A DNA stretch of 64,000 nucleotides from Cohnella phaseoli (GCF_003386235.1 NZ_QRDZ01000019.1:112347-176346), one strand, 5' to 3'. Positions 17,664-26,519 are shown, numbered from the stretch's first letter. Translations and numbers: made by a program. The notes: a model not told the origin generated them from the sequence alone.

Positions 17664-18941
17664 TTATCCCCCCACTAAGTCATACATAATTTTAAGGTTG
17701 CGGATCGGCAAGTTAGTGGCAGTGGCGCCGGATAGTGTACCGAATAAATAGATAGGCTCAAGACTGTGTACGTAAAATCGCCCCTGGTAAGAGAAGTACG
17801 TGTCATATTGCTGAGGTGTGTTAGGTTGTATTAATCGCGTACCACCAACAACAGAAGATACGACAGTACCGAGCGGAGTTGAATAATCATACATCGGTAT
17901 GCCGGACTCTCCTCCGTACCATGCGTCATAAAGCGTATGATTATTTCCGATTTTTCTCGTCATGGCCATATTGATTACGGGAGAAACTACTGTATTAGAC
18001 GCAAATCTCTGTTGTACTTCACAGGAAACCTTTACCTCCCCTAAAGCTTCGGGAATGAATTTGGCCAATAATACGTAGGATTGGTTATTTGGGATCATCA
18101 CCTCTTCTGCCACCTGAAGTCTCACATTATCGCTGGCAACGGAAACTTTACTTTTCCCCACAGACTTCCACCCCGTTCCATCAAAAAATTCAAGGTCTCC
18201 AGAATTTATTCGAACATCTGAATTCGTTAATAATCTTTGCCAACCAGTCCATACACCTCCGAATCTTGTTCGCATATAAATTCCAGTTCCCGGTTCTGTC
18301 AAGGCATATGGGATAGCTAACTGGGTAATATTACCGGAACCTGTTTTAGTTGAATACTCAAAGTTAAAAGGATAAAAATATGCTATTGTATTAACTGGGC
18401 CATTCGCTACGTTACCTCTTAGTAGTGTCTGCCCCGCGCCTGGTTTCGTATTTGTTACGTCATTCCAATCCCAAGTCCCCTCCGTAGTTTTTGCCCCGAA
18501 TTTATCATCAACATATCTCTTCCTAACTGAATGTGAGTCTAACGTAGGGTCACCGGGCAAGGCTAGCAGACCGGTTAATGTGTCCCCCGCTTTATTTATT
18601 TTTGCAGTAAGGGCATTTGTCATGGTTGTTGCAAAATTAGGATCATTCCCCAAAGCAGTCGCTAATTCCAAAAGGGTATCCAATGCAGCCGGAGCGCCGT
18701 TTACCAGATTCGTAATTGCTGTATTAATTGCCGCTTCAACCGAGCCTTTGTTTGCAATTTCGTCGTCTGCGGTTGGATTGGCAATTTTTGCTCTGCCTTG
18801 TGCATCTCGCTTAACGAGAGAGTCTGGTATTGCAGCCGCTGCACCCTCAATTTCATCTGCTAGTTCGTTAATCTCTTGCCCAATCTGATTCAAATCTGCA
18901 GGTTGCACGACTTCATTCATCTGCCAATCTATTTTAGCCAT
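17664..18941 (-). CDS. Phage tail fibre / receptor-binding protein
   Basis: A 425-residue protein, last gene of the tail operon. The N terminus (KIDWQMNEVVQPADLNQIGQ) is typical of the part that docks fibres to the baseplate. Residues 60-140 hold a helical region with LDTLLELATALGNDPNFATT, common in tail collar and fibre proteins, and the segment NTIAYFYPFNF...GIYMRTRFGGVWTGWQRL resembles a pyocin-knob motif. The C terminus (about 270-425) is the presumed receptor-binding part. The DNA is visibly more AT-rich than the baseplate genes, as in exchanged host-range modules. It overlaps the upstream gene by one base (TAATG). Confidence 0.75.
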   Translation of the reverse strand: MAKIDWQMNEVVQPADLNQIGQEINELADEIEGAAAAIPDSLVKRDAQGRAKIANPTADDEIANKGSVEAAINTAITNLVNGAPAALDTLLELATALGNDPNFATTMTNALTAKINKAGDTLTGLLALPGDPTLDSHSVRKRYVDDKFGAKTTEGTWDWNDVTNTKPGAGQTLLRGNVANGPVNTIAYFYPFNFEYSTKTGSGNITQLAIPYALTEPGTGIYMRTRFGGVWTGWQRLLTNSDVRINSGDLEFFDGTGWKSVGKSKVSVASDNVRLQVAEEVMIPNNQSYVLLAKFIPEALGEVKVSCEVQQRFASNTVVSPVINMAMTRKIGNNHTLYDAWYGGESGIPMYDYSTPLGTVVSSVVGGTRLIQPNTPQQYDTYFSYQGRFYVHSLEPIYLFGTLSGATATNLPIRNLKIMYDLVGG

Positions 18942-19228
18942 TAAGCTACTACCTCCTTAGCCTCAACTGTTTGTAGCATCTTTGTATCAGATGTAATCGG
19001 AACATTCACGACGTCCGTAGTAACCAGCCTATTAACCGAATCCTTCAACTCGATCAACGTGATAAGAGATACATCAGCTACCGGTACAATATAGTTAAGG
19101 GCAACCATTCCATCTTCAACCACTCTTGCGGTAAACGAATTGATTTCATAGTTTCCATTAAGCACGACCTTCGCGATTCGAGTATTCACATACTCTGCAA
19201 CGTCATGCAGAAACTGTGTGTCGATCAT
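18941..19228 (-). CDS. Small tail-operon protein, unknown
   Basis: A 95-residue protein between the YmfQ-like baseplate gene and the fibre gene, overlapping its neighbours by 4 and 1 bases, so it is surely translated with them. The sequence is mixed alpha/beta (DVAEYVNTRIAKVVLNGNYEINSFTARVVEDGMVALNYIVP, shown here only as its general pattern start DVAEYVNTRIAKV) with no signal peptide or helix. Homologous small genes occur at this place in PBSX-like operons of Paenibacillus and are sometimes misnamed as metabolic enzymes. A fibre-attachment or assembly role is inferred from position only. Confidence 0.65.
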   Translation of the reverse strand: MIDTQFLHDVAEYVNTRIAKVVLNGNYEINSFTARVVEDGMVALNYIVPVADVSLITLIELKDSVNRLVTTDVVNVPITSDTKMLQTVEAKEVVA

Positions 19229-19809
19229 ACGACAACCTCCTCAGGTCCCATCGTAGCGAACGCCCCCGCTCCGAGCTGCCACCATCCCAACTTGTAATTC
19301 CACGAAATTTTCTGCAAGGAGATATGCGCCTCCAACCCGATCGTCGCGGCGGTTGATGTCTCCTGCTGATAGATTAAGTTCGCTGGTTTAATTGTCTGGA
19401 TCGTGTACTGTACTTCACGGAAGATATTCGCATTCTGGATGTTTGTCGTTACGTACATAATAAACTGCTCTAGGTCCACAGAAACGATTGTCAACCCCGG
19501 CCCAATGAGCCGATCCAACCTTTGCTGCAAATATCGCAGAGTGAAAGGCGGCTTGGTCGAATAACGGTTAACGATGCGGCGACGGCGAAAGTCGAGCGAT
19601 TCAACGGACGGATCGGCCTGGATGCCCAGCATACTTTCCCGTCGTTTGACCGCCTCTATCCCGGAGGTCAAGACAAATTGATTGCTGAATAACTGGTCGA
19701 CCGAGCCGGCGGCAAGCTGCAGCTCCTTATCTTCCGCTTTGGCCAACTCCACAAAATCTTCGATGTCCGAATAGAATGTTGGCCAATACTCTTGAATCGG
19801 CTTACTCAT
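19225..19809 (-). CDS. xkdU: Baseplate protein, YmfQ/XkdU family (DUF2313)
   Basis: A 194-residue protein with the family pattern: an N-terminal YWPTFYSDIEDFVELAKAE, a middle SVESLDFRRRRIVNRYSTKPP and a C-terminal beta region. The family corresponds to Mu gp48/YmfQ, which links baseplate wedges to tail fibres. It overlaps the baseplate J-like gene by 8 bases and the next small gene by 4. The order matches B. subtilis PBSX xkdT-xkdU. Confidence 0.82.
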   Translation of the reverse strand: MSKPIQEYWPTFYSDIEDFVELAKAEDKELQLAAGSVDQLFSNQFVLTSGIEAVKRRESMLGIQADPSVESLDFRRRRIVNRYSTKPPFTLRYLQQRLDRLIGPGLTIVSVDLEQFIMYVTTNIQNANIFREVQYTIQTIKPANLIYQQETSTAATIGLEAHISLQKISWNYKLGWWQLGAGAFATMGPEEVVV

Positions 19810-20881
19810 GGATTACCACCGCCCCCAGCACTGGGATTTCGTCCGCCGCAAACATTAGATTCGAAGCAGCGCTGTTAATTTTGGTGTCGGTCACATCCTC
19901 CACTCCCTGCACAGTGAGCATGCGCGCGTCTATCTGTGCCGTTCGGACGATGAGTTGCTGCTCGTTAGACCAATTCTGCCGCAATGCAAGCAGATAAGCT
20001 TCAATCATTGCCTGTATGTCTGCTTGCACCTGAGCAGGCGTCACGCCGCTGGCCAGCGTCAATGTCGTCTCCACGTTGACCAATACATCGGTTACACCCG
20101 AAATCGTCACCTCATGTCCAATCGGGGCCTGCCCAAAACCTTGTCCGCCATTAACTATCGGATCCATGATCGACTGCACCTCGTCGATCAACGTCGACGA
20201 CGGAGGCGTCCAGTCTGCCGCGATGATAGCACATTTGACGGTGCCTCCTCCCTGCCAGACGGGGTAAACCTTGGTCGCGCCGACGCCCGGAATAGCGTTG
20301 ATCCGCTGCTTGTAATCCGCGACGTTGCCGCCAAAAGCCGGTTCATTAACGGCAGCGTAAAACCGTTTCCGTAGCGCATCGTCCGCTTCCTCGTCCTCGC
20401 CTGGCACCAATACCTCAGCCAACACTGCACGGGTCAGGCCGGGTACGTAATCAATAGGCAAAAGTGCGCCAAACTGTTCGTTACCGACGGCCCCCAGCGT
20501 TTCGCAGACCATTTTATAAACACCGACGCCGAGACGTCCCTCGATCACATAGGTTAGATTCCCGATGGAATACCGACCAGTAAGAGGAACGTCCATAAGC
20601 GCATTGCTCGAATTATAAAACATTCCCTTCCTTTCGGCGGGCGTTGCCATGGCTCGGCTAACGCCGAATTCGGCCGTCTTGCGACTCAAATATTCCCCGC
20701 TGGCCGTATCTACGAATGAGAGATTGTAGTTAACATCCAGCTCGATATACATTTGCGCCAACTCGGCCGCTGCCGGTGCGCAAGCATCGTAAATCACGCT
20801 GCCCTCACGCTTATCGAGGGTATCCGAAACTCGGGAGAGCATCCGCTGCAAAATAAAATCAAAGGTCATATGCTCATGCAT
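19802..20881 (-). CDS. xkdT: Baseplate J-like wedge protein, XkdT family
   Basis: A 359-residue protein of normal family length. Family features include the N-terminal REGSVIYDACAPAAAELAQMY, LPIDYVPGLTRAVLAEVLVPG near residue 150, and DALRKRFYAAVNEPAFGGNVADY around 170-190, the Baseplate_J signature. The start at 20881 has GGAGG upstream and overlaps the preceding XkdS-like gene by 8 bases. In contractile tails this protein builds the wedge that couples sheath contraction to the baseplate. Confidence 0.9.
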   Translation of the reverse strand: MHEHMTFDFILQRMLSRVSDTLDKREGSVIYDACAPAAAELAQMYIELDVNYNLSFVDTASGEYLSRKTAEFGVSRAMATPAERKGMFYNSSNALMDVPLTGRYSIGNLTYVIEGRLGVGVYKMVCETLGAVGNEQFGALLPIDYVPGLTRAVLAEVLVPGEDEEADDALRKRFYAAVNEPAFGGNVADYKQRINAIPGVGATKVYPVWQGGGTVKCAIIAADWTPPSSTLIDEVQSIMDPIVNGGQGFGQAPIGHEVTISGVTDVLVNVETTLTLASGVTPAQVQADIQAMIEAYLLALRQNWSNEQQLIVRTAQIDARMLTVQGVEDVTDTKINSAASNLMFAADEIPVLGAVVIHE

Positions 20882-21278
20882 TTAAGCTCACCTCCTGCTC
20901 AAAACTGCCGTACATCGTCGCCACAGTAAACCGGATCAAAATCTGATCGCTATCGACTAAGGCCTCCACATTTTCAACCGAGTCTATTCGATCATCCGGC
21001 AAGAGCGCCTCCTCAATCATCCGAACAGCCTCGGATCGGACAAACAAAGGACTGCTGCCGAGTAGTAACGTCAGCTCATGGCCATAATTCGGACTGTAGA
21101 TGTCATGCCAGAATCGATTCGTCTGAAAAACCTTGTAAACAGCCTGCTTTATCGCTTCCAGTCCATCCGTTTTCCCGACAACTTTCCCTTTATCAAAATC
21201 CAGTCGCCAGGTTAAAGATGGTCGTGGCCCGCTATCCAACGGCTCGTCCAGTAAAGCGGGATCAAACTCCGGGATCAT
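20874..21278 (-). CDS. xkdS: Baseplate wedge protein, XkdS family (DUF2634, gp25-like)
   Basis: A 134-residue protein. PSLTWRLDFDKGKVVGKTDG near the N terminus, QAVYKVFQTNRFWHDIYSPNYG and a C-terminal LIRFTVATMYGSFEQEVSL match the DUF2634/GPW_gp25-type family, which nucleates sheath assembly on the baseplate. Its start overlaps the XkdR-like gene by 17 bases, an ordinary feature of packed phage operons. Confidence 0.87.
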   Translation of the reverse strand: MIPEFDPALLDEPLDSGPRPSLTWRLDFDKGKVVGKTDGLEAIKQAVYKVFQTNRFWHDIYSPNYGHELTLLLGSSPLFVRSEAVRMIEEALLPDDRIDSVENVEALVDSDQILIRFTVATMYGSFEQEVSLNA

Positions 21279-21648
21279 TCGCGCTCACCACCCTATCCAA
21301 AATCACATATTGTTGGCCGCCCTGCACGCGCAGCAGCAACACCTTGTCTCCGATTTCAAGCCCGCGACGAATGACGAGCGGCTCCTCTGGCAGCGCCGAC
21401 TCGGTTGTCTTCGTTGATAATCCGCTCGTACTGTCGTCCACATACCGGTGAGTATGCCGCAGTTGAACCTCGTAGTGCATCAAAGTTTCCGGCACGATTA
21501 GGAACTCCGCAGGAAGAGTGAATCGCTGATCGACCTGTATCTGCAACGGTGCTTCTCCTGTTACGCTACCAAACAGAACTGCGGCAGGGTTGCTCGCTGC
21601 CATAGCGGCCGTAGATGCCTGTTTGATCGTGCTCAATAAGCCTGCCAT
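21262..21648 (-). CDS. xkdR: Phage tail protein, XkdR family (DUF2577)
   Basis: A 128-residue protein with the family's ASNPAAVLFGSVTGEAPLQIQVDQRFTLP-like opening (typical start ASNPAAVLFGSV) and a C-terminal GLEIGDKVLLLRVQGGQQYV small beta-barrel, compatible with an OB-fold near the tail spike. It lies between XkdQ- and XkdS-like genes as in PBSX. No membrane or signal segment. Confidence 0.83.
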   Translation of the reverse strand: MAGLLSTIKQASTAAMAASNPAAVLFGSVTGEAPLQIQVDQRFTLPAEFLIVPETLMHYEVQLRHTHRYVDDSTSGLSTKTTESALPEEPLVIRRGLEIGDKVLLLRVQGGQQYVILDRVVSANDPGV

Positions 21649-21653
21649 CTCTT

Positions 21654-22625
21654 CTACACCACCCTTAAATCCAGTGACATCGTGTGATCGGCACCGTCAA
21701 AGCTATGCGTGCATTCATCCACCAGCAGCGCCTGATCAACCTCGTATTCGGCTATAACGATTCGGACTCGCATGCCAGCCCGTACCCGGACGTCACCTAT
21801 AGCGCTTATCTTCAGCGACTTTGTTTCGCGATTTTTGATCTTGGCCAAGTTGAGCAGTAGCTCCTCTATCTGCGCCTCGTTCATATCCTCTTTCACGCTT
21901 TGATAGTGCTGTAGCAGCCCCCAGCGCTTAATGTTTACACTATCCTTAGCCACGTACAATTCCCGATTGCCGGTCTGGTTATTGTCTTTATACAGCTTGA
22001 TCTGATTGTATGTGTCGCTGTCGATTGACTTCGTGACCTGATAGTCTGTCATCAGGCTGCCGTCGCCGATAATCAGATCAAGCTGCCCGTTGTCGACATC
22101 CCGCAGACAGAGAGCTCCGAAATCGTCATACAGGCAGTAGTCGCGTCCAGTGTTAGCGAAAGTGAGCGTAATCGCCTTACTGATAATATCGATCAGCTTT
22201 TGACTGTCCTCAGACATCGTCGGGATGCGATAACCGGTCTCGGCGACAGTTCCAAGCTTTAGCTCAAAATCCTTCGCAATCCGCTGCAGTATTTCGGTTG
22301 CCGTTGCACCGACAAATACATAGGTGTCGGTATTCATCAAATATCGGATTTGATCGTAAGCCGTTATTTTGACAGCCTCATCGCGCCCGCCTTCCATACT
22401 GAAAATGTATCCATGAAACAACTCGGTTTGACCTACGCGAACACGAACAACATCCCCATTGCTATAGGAAAAATCCCGCAGCTGGTAGAGGGGAGCTCCC
22501 TTAATCAAAGTGAAGGATAGACTGCCCGCCTTTCCGATACGCGACGTTTTCCAGGTCAGCCCTTCGGAGATTTCGCTGACATCCCATTCGCTTCCCTGTT
22601 TGTTTATGATTTTGACACGGATCAT
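21654..22625 (-). CDS. xkdQ: Baseplate hub protein, XkdQ family (gpD-like)
   Basis: A 323-residue protein. It begins IRVKIINKQGSEWDVSEISEG and contains GDVVRVRVGQTELFHGYIFS and ATEILQRIAKDFELKLG, typical of gpD/gp27-like hub proteins that form the trimeric or hexameric ring at the tail tip. The start overlaps the LysM gene stop by 4 bases (ATGA). No lytic domain is fused. Confidence 0.87.
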   Translation of the reverse strand: MIRVKIINKQGSEWDVSEISEGLTWKTSRIGKAGSLSFTLIKGAPLYQLRDFSYSNGDVVRVRVGQTELFHGYIFSMEGGRDEAVKITAYDQIRYLMNTDTYVFVGATATEILQRIAKDFELKLGTVAETGYRIPTMSEDSQKLIDIISKAITLTFANTGRDYCLYDDFGALCLRDVDNGQLDLIIGDGSLMTDYQVTKSIDSDTYNQIKLYKDNNQTGNRELYVAKDSVNIKRWGLLQHYQSVKEDMNEAQIEELLLNLAKIKNRETKSLKISAIGDVRVRAGMRVRIVIAEYEVDQALLVDECTHSFDGADHTMSLDLRVV

Positions 22626-23284
22626 GGCAGCTTCAGCACCTTTCCAATAGGCAGTCGCTTGATCTCTGCGTCAGTAATTCCGTTCAGCTTCTGAATCTCC
22701 TTCCAGCGAGCGCCGTTGCCAAGTTGCGTCTGCGCCACCTTCCACAAGCTGTCTCCCGCCGCCATTTTATAGGTTTTCGGATTCTGCTTCTCATTGGGAC
22801 GTGCGGAGCCGCCTTCTTGCCCCTGACCTGACTGTTCGTCAGTGCCTCGTTGAATCTTGCGAGCAGCATAAAAAACATATTTGCGCAGCTTAAGCGTATA
22901 TTCGATATCTCCGGTTCCCCCTGGCGTTTCGTTCCAGGTAAACGATTCTATGCTTGCCGGGGTATTAATGTCGTACGTATCGCTAGCAATAATAAACCGA
23001 ATCGGCCGTTTGGCTCTCAGCCATTTTTCGATCTTGTGAATGTATTCGTCGGGACGCAACAGCTCTTTAGATGTTACAAACGGGTACCTCTGCGTAGGAA
23101 AAAGACCGCTGAAACTGTATTCGGCCAGTTTGCGGTCTTTAATCACGTTGATTTCTCCTAGCCCTGCCACTTCGTAGGTTTTGCCTTGACCGGATTCGCT
23201 TACTTCAAAAGAGGTCGGATTGATCGGCAGCTCAAGCACTTCAGCTTTGTTGTTGAAACTCAGCTCAACGCCGTATACTTTCAT
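22622..23284 (-). CDS. xkdP: LysM-domain tail protein, XkdP family
   Basis: A 220-residue protein. The N-terminal part (SFNNKAEVLELPINPTSFEV, then YSFSGLFPTQ) is shared by XkdP-like hub adaptors. After a Gly/Gln-rich linker (about residues 145-165), the last 50 residues form a LysM domain (YKMAAGDSLWKVAQTQLGNG ... LPIGKVLKLP), which may contact peptidoglycan during injection. It is 4 bases overlapped with the hub gene and follows the tape measure gene. Confidence 0.88.
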   Translation of the reverse strand: MKVYGVELSFNNKAEVLELPINPTSFEVSESGQGKTYEVAGLGEINVIKDRKLAEYSFSGLFPTQRYPFVTSKELLRPDEYIHKIEKWLRAKRPIRFIIASDTYDINTPASIESFTWNETPGGTGDIEYTLKLRKYVFYAARKIQRGTDEQSGQGQEGGSARPNEKQNPKTYKMAAGDSLWKVAQTQLGNGARWKEIQKLNGITDAEIKRLPIGKVLKLP

Positions 23285-23298
23285 ATTGTCGTCCTCCT

Positions 23299-25410
23299 TT
23301 AACCATAAGCAGCGTCTGCAGAAGCAGCAATATCCTGGTTAAGTCTGTCCGTAATCTTCATAATGATCGTATCCATATCGCTCTCATTTCTGATGTGGGT
23401 ATCCCCGAAAGAAATGCTAGGCGTAAGCGACACGAAGTTCTGAATGTTCTTCATTTCAGCCAACTCGCGCATCATCTTAAGATCTTCGCTGCTGATATCT
23501 ACGGTATTGTTGATTTTTCCGACTTCGCCAACTTTGCCGATATTCGGCGTCTCGTAGGGGTTCTTACTGTCCCCAAAGCCCTTGAAGGCCTCTGCATCAG
23601 TACCTGTCAGATTATCCAGATTAAAATTTTTCAACTTATCGGATATCCCATTTGCCCAGCGCGAACCGGCATCGTAGCCTTCTTTGGCCTCATCAAGTAT
23701 GGACTTTTTCTCCATCCGCTGTATAACCTTATACCCCTCGGGCATCTCGCCGACCCAATCCGTCATTTTTTCTTGCAGAGAGGTGATGCCTCCGGCAAGA
23801 TTGGAGCCGAAAACCCAATCGATCGCTTCTGCAACTTTCTTGAGCATATCCAGCGTAGAATTGACGAATTCTGCAAACAATTTCTTCGCGGAATAAACGG
23901 GATGATTAAACACGTTAAGAAAAAACTCGGCAAACGCCGCGAATCCGTTATAGATATCCGCAATGATATTATAGATGGCAGCATACAGCCCTCTGAAAAA
24001 CCCGACGACGGCTCCGACGATTTGTTCGGCGGTCACGCCCATCTGGGTAAGCACATAAATGATCGCAACGATGGCCAGGACAATCAGGACAACCGGCCAG
24101 TATACCGCCAACCAAGCCGCAGCCTGCGCAAAAAGCGCCGCGACCTGCGCATAGAGCGCTGCGGTCGTCAGCCAGATTTGAACGATAATATACGCCAGAA
24201 GCACGGAACCTAGTAAGACTAAAATAGGCTCTATTACCGGCCAATACGTAACGAAGGCGTTCGCAATCGCTTCAATGCCAGTTACCAAATCCCCAAGGAG
24301 AATAGCGGCCGTTTGAATGGCAAGACCGATATTGTTGATAAAAGCAGTACCGACGTCACTGTTCAAGAAATCGTTAATTTGCTCAATAATGGGACCAAAA
24401 GCCTGAAGAGCATTGTTTTGCAACTGATTCCGGACGTCAGCGAAGGTGCGGGGCACATCTTCGAATTTCCGGGTAATCTCGTCCGATGCCGCAAACATGG
24501 CATTTTTCATGATATCGGCCGTAATCTTGCCTTCCTCAGACAATTCCAGAAGCTCAGCTTGAGAAGTGCCCGTATAATTCGCAATTGCTTGGGCTAGCAT
24601 CGGAGCATTCTGCATTATGCTTCTAAATTCGTCTCCTTGCAGCTTTCCCGCGACCATCGCTTGGGACATCTGCTGCATGCCTCCCTGCTGATCTTCGGCT
24701 GTTGCACCGCTAACCCGGAACGACTTTTGCAGCAGCTCGGTGAAGGTGATGACCTCATCGTTGTTGCCGAAAGTGTCCGAAGCCGTCCCCATTCGGCCAA
24801 CGGCCTCTGCCATCTCCGTATAGCTGCTCCTGGCTCTCCCGGCCGACGCAAACACTTTCTGTTGAAGCTGGTTTGTTGTCTGCATCCCATCATTGACGAA
24901 GTCTAGCTTGGCTCGAATATTCATATACTCATCACTAATTCGCATCGCCGATTCCCAGTCAATGGACGAGAATACCCGCTTAAGCATTCCGTTCCCTCCG
25001 CCTTCTTCGCTTGCACCACCTGAGCCACCGCCACCACCCTCTCCCCCTGGAGGCGGGATATTGCGCACGGCCTCCGACAATTGTCTGACTAAATCGATAA
25101 GCTGACTAAACAGCGATGTCAGATTACTGTTCAGATGAATCGTGGCGGTAATCGTTCCAATTCGCGATAAAATCTGTAGTCGCAGGGCCGCCGCTCTAAC
25201 CAAGGCTTGCCTGGTATCCAGATGAACGCTTACACGAATCGGCCGTATAGCAGACGCATTGAGGCTTATGCGGAGGACCGCAGGTTTTTCGATAAGCCTT
25301 CTCATACGCTCCAAAGCAACGTTTAAGACGTAGACGCGGCTTGTAACCCGATCCAGTGCTCGAGACAATTGATTCATCATACCAAGCGCTGACGATACGG
25401 TTGCCATCAT
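23299..25410 (-). CDS. xkdO: Phage tail tape measure protein, XkdO-like
   Basis: About 703 residues. The ATG at 25410 is used because AGGAGG ends five bases before it; the next codon is also ATG and could serve. The N-terminal half is helical with a tape-measure segment containing RSIMQNAPMLAQAIANYTGTS and EGKITADIMKNAMFAASDE. Hydrophobic helices lie near 385-475 (PILVLLGSVLLAYIIVQIWL, YWPVVLIVLAIVAIIYVL) and may insert in the target membrane. The length sets tail length; about 700 residues would imply a tail on the order of 100 nm by the usual 1.5 angstrom per residue rule. It follows the frameshifted chaperone gene as expected. Confidence 0.9.
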   Translation of the reverse strand: MMATVSSALGMMNQLSRALDRVTSRVYVLNVALERMRRLIEKPAVLRISLNASAIRPIRVSVHLDTRQALVRAAALRLQILSRIGTITATIHLNSNLTSLFSQLIDLVRQLSEAVRNIPPPGGEGGGGGSGGASEEGGGNGMLKRVFSSIDWESAMRISDEYMNIRAKLDFVNDGMQTTNQLQQKVFASAGRARSSYTEMAEAVGRMGTASDTFGNNDEVITFTELLQKSFRVSGATAEDQQGGMQQMSQAMVAGKLQGDEFRSIMQNAPMLAQAIANYTGTSQAELLELSEEGKITADIMKNAMFAASDEITRKFEDVPRTFADVRNQLQNNALQAFGPIIEQINDFLNSDVGTAFINNIGLAIQTAAILLGDLVTGIEAIANAFVTYWPVIEPILVLLGSVLLAYIIVQIWLTTAALYAQVAALFAQAAAWLAVYWPVVLIVLAIVAIIYVLTQMGVTAEQIVGAVVGFFRGLYAAIYNIIADIYNGFAAFAEFFLNVFNHPVYSAKKLFAEFVNSTLDMLKKVAEAIDWVFGSNLAGGITSLQEKMTDWVGEMPEGYKVIQRMEKKSILDEAKEGYDAGSRWANGISDKLKNFNLDNLTGTDAEAFKGFGDSKNPYETPNIGKVGEVGKINNTVDISSEDLKMMRELAEMKNIQNFVSLTPSISFGDTHIRNESDMDTIIMKITDRLNQDIAASADAAYG

Positions 25411-25439
25411 TCTCACCTCCTCTGAAAATACGAATCGTG

Positions 25440-25616
25440 CTACCTTTTTTTCATTTTCGCCCTTTCGCGACTTTCCTTCTCGATCCGCACCTTGATCATC
25501 GCCGTTAGTGCCGCCTTCTTCCTACCATCCAAGGCGGTAAAATCCCACGGCATAAGATGGAACTCATGGAGGGCGTAGTAGGCGATATTCGCCTCCCCAT
25601 CGCCCTCCTCGATTAG
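25440..25616 (-). CDS. Frameshift extension of the tail assembly chaperone (GT-like part)
   Basis: In the -1 frame relative to the upstream gene, 58 codons run from 25616 to a TAG at 25440-25442 and read LIEEGDGEANIAYYALHEFH..., then MPWDFTALDGRKKAAL and a basic end. It has no start codon or ribosome site of its own at its beginning and overlaps the A AAA AAC slip site, so it should be made only as a fusion of about 197 residues. The content resembles the GT part of tail assembly chaperones that bind the tape measure protein. Confidence 0.78.
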   Translation of the reverse strand, partial: LIEEGDGEANIAYYALHEFHLMPWDFTALDGRKKAALTAMIKVRIEKESRERAKMKKR

Positions 25617-26032
25617 TTTTTTACCTCTTCCACTAACTCTTCCATATCGCGGTCGAAGCCGTTAAGCTCTTGCACCTTGCCGAGAAGAGCCGCGTACTCT
25701 CCAGCAAGTAGCATCTTCTTGAGCAGAGTTTCGGCTCCGTGTACGTTATAGGAATTTTGCAGTTCGGCATTCTTCAGATCGGGGTATACCACGCAGGCTG
25801 CGGCAATTTTCGCCATATAAACCTCCGGCTTGGTCTCCGGAAGACGCTGGCCGCCTCTTCCTTTTACGTACTGGGTGGAGGCTTTGCGGATCTCCTCATT
25901 TTCTTCCTCCGAAAGCGTGCGAAGCTTCCAAGAGATCGGGGCTCCATTGTCATCTTTGAATCGGTCGGAGACGGTAAATTCCTCAATCGTTTCCAGTTGC
26001 ACGTTTTGTGCGAAAAAAGCCTGCAGACTCAT
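25613..26032 (-). CDS. xkdN: Tail assembly chaperone, XkdN family (short, unshifted form)
   Basis: A 139-residue protein from ATG 26032 (MSLQAFF), with GGAGGAGAACC upstream. It has FTVSDRFKDDNGAPISWKLR and YPDLKNAELQNSYNVHGAETL, which match the XkdN-like chaperone family. It ends VEEVKN immediately at a slippery heptamer. The open frame reaches further upstream to 26161, but that part overlaps the tube gene and has no ribosome site. The gene is placed between tube and tape measure, as in all long-tailed phages. Confidence 0.88.
   Translation of the reverse strand: MSLQAFFAQNVQLETIEEFTVSDRFKDDNGAPISWKLRTLSEEENEEIRKASTQYVKGRGGQRLPETKPEVYMAKIAAACVVYPDLKNAELQNSYNVHGAETLLKKMLLAGEYAALLGKVQELNGFDRDMEELVEEVKN
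25616..25622 (-). promoter_or_regulatory. Programmed -1 frameshift site A AAA AAC
   Basis: The last sense codons of the short chaperone are GTA AAA AAC followed at once by TAA. A AAA AAC is a canonical X XXY YYZ slippery heptamer in the correct phase. Slipping one base back continues for 58 codons. The stop directly after the heptamer favours pausing. Confidence 0.8.
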
Positions 26033-26045
26033 CTTGGTTCTCCTC

Positions 26046-26507
26046 CTAATTAAGCTCGCTAAATAAATCCGGTAGCTCGTAATCGCTGAAAGTAAACGGA
26101 AGCTCCTCTTCCAACATATCATCCGAGGAAGCATCGAACTTGGCGGCGATAATGCTATCAAGGTTGCAGTGAAGCAGTCTAGCCGTCTGTTTACCGGCTC
26201 CCGATGTCGGATCCTCGTTGGTGATCTGCAGCTCGAACCAGAAGTCTTTGCCCGTTTTAATATATTCCCACATCAGTTGGCGGAAAATAGAAGTGACGTA
26301 ATAGACCGTGAGCGTCCCGCTCCCTTTCCAGCCGGCAGAGCGCTGCGGCGTATTCGTACGCCCGAGAATGGGGACATCTACCTTATTCTTTTCAATAGTT
26401 GCCTCGATATTTTTGGCGTAGAACAATTCTTCCCTGCGTTCACCAAACGAAACAAAGGCCCTGGCCTGTTTACCGCTGATCGCATCGCTTTCTCTGAAAA
26501 ATGCCAT
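26046..26507 (-). CDS. xkdM: Phage tail tube protein, XkdM family
   Basis: A 153-residue protein of standard length for the inner tube of contractile tails. It starts MAFFRESDAISGKQARAFVS and contains GWKGSGTLTVYYVTSIFRQL and FSDYELPDLFSELN, as in XkdM. It lies 12 bases downstream of the sheath gene. Hexameric rings of this protein form the tube that the sheath drives through the target envelope. Confidence 0.92.
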   Translation of the reverse strand: MAFFRESDAISGKQARAFVSFGERREELFYAKNIEATIEKNKVDVPILGRTNTPQRSAGWKGSGTLTVYYVTSIFRQLMWEYIKTGKDFWFELQITNEDPTSGAGKQTARLLHCNLDSIIAAKFDASSDDMLEEELPFTFSDYELPDLFSELN

Positions 26508-26519
26508 TGGAATCTCTCC

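Noticed and set aside
18941..19228. Metabolic enzyme call (ketopantoate hydroxymethyltransferase) sometimes given to this small gene
   Set aside because: At 95 residues it is far too short for that enzyme, has none of its motifs, and is embedded in a tail operon.
23395..24213. 272-codon open frame antisense to the tape measure gene
   Set aside because: Composition of an antisense shadow (Ile/Arg/His-rich, no family); the tape measure frame is complete and in operon order.
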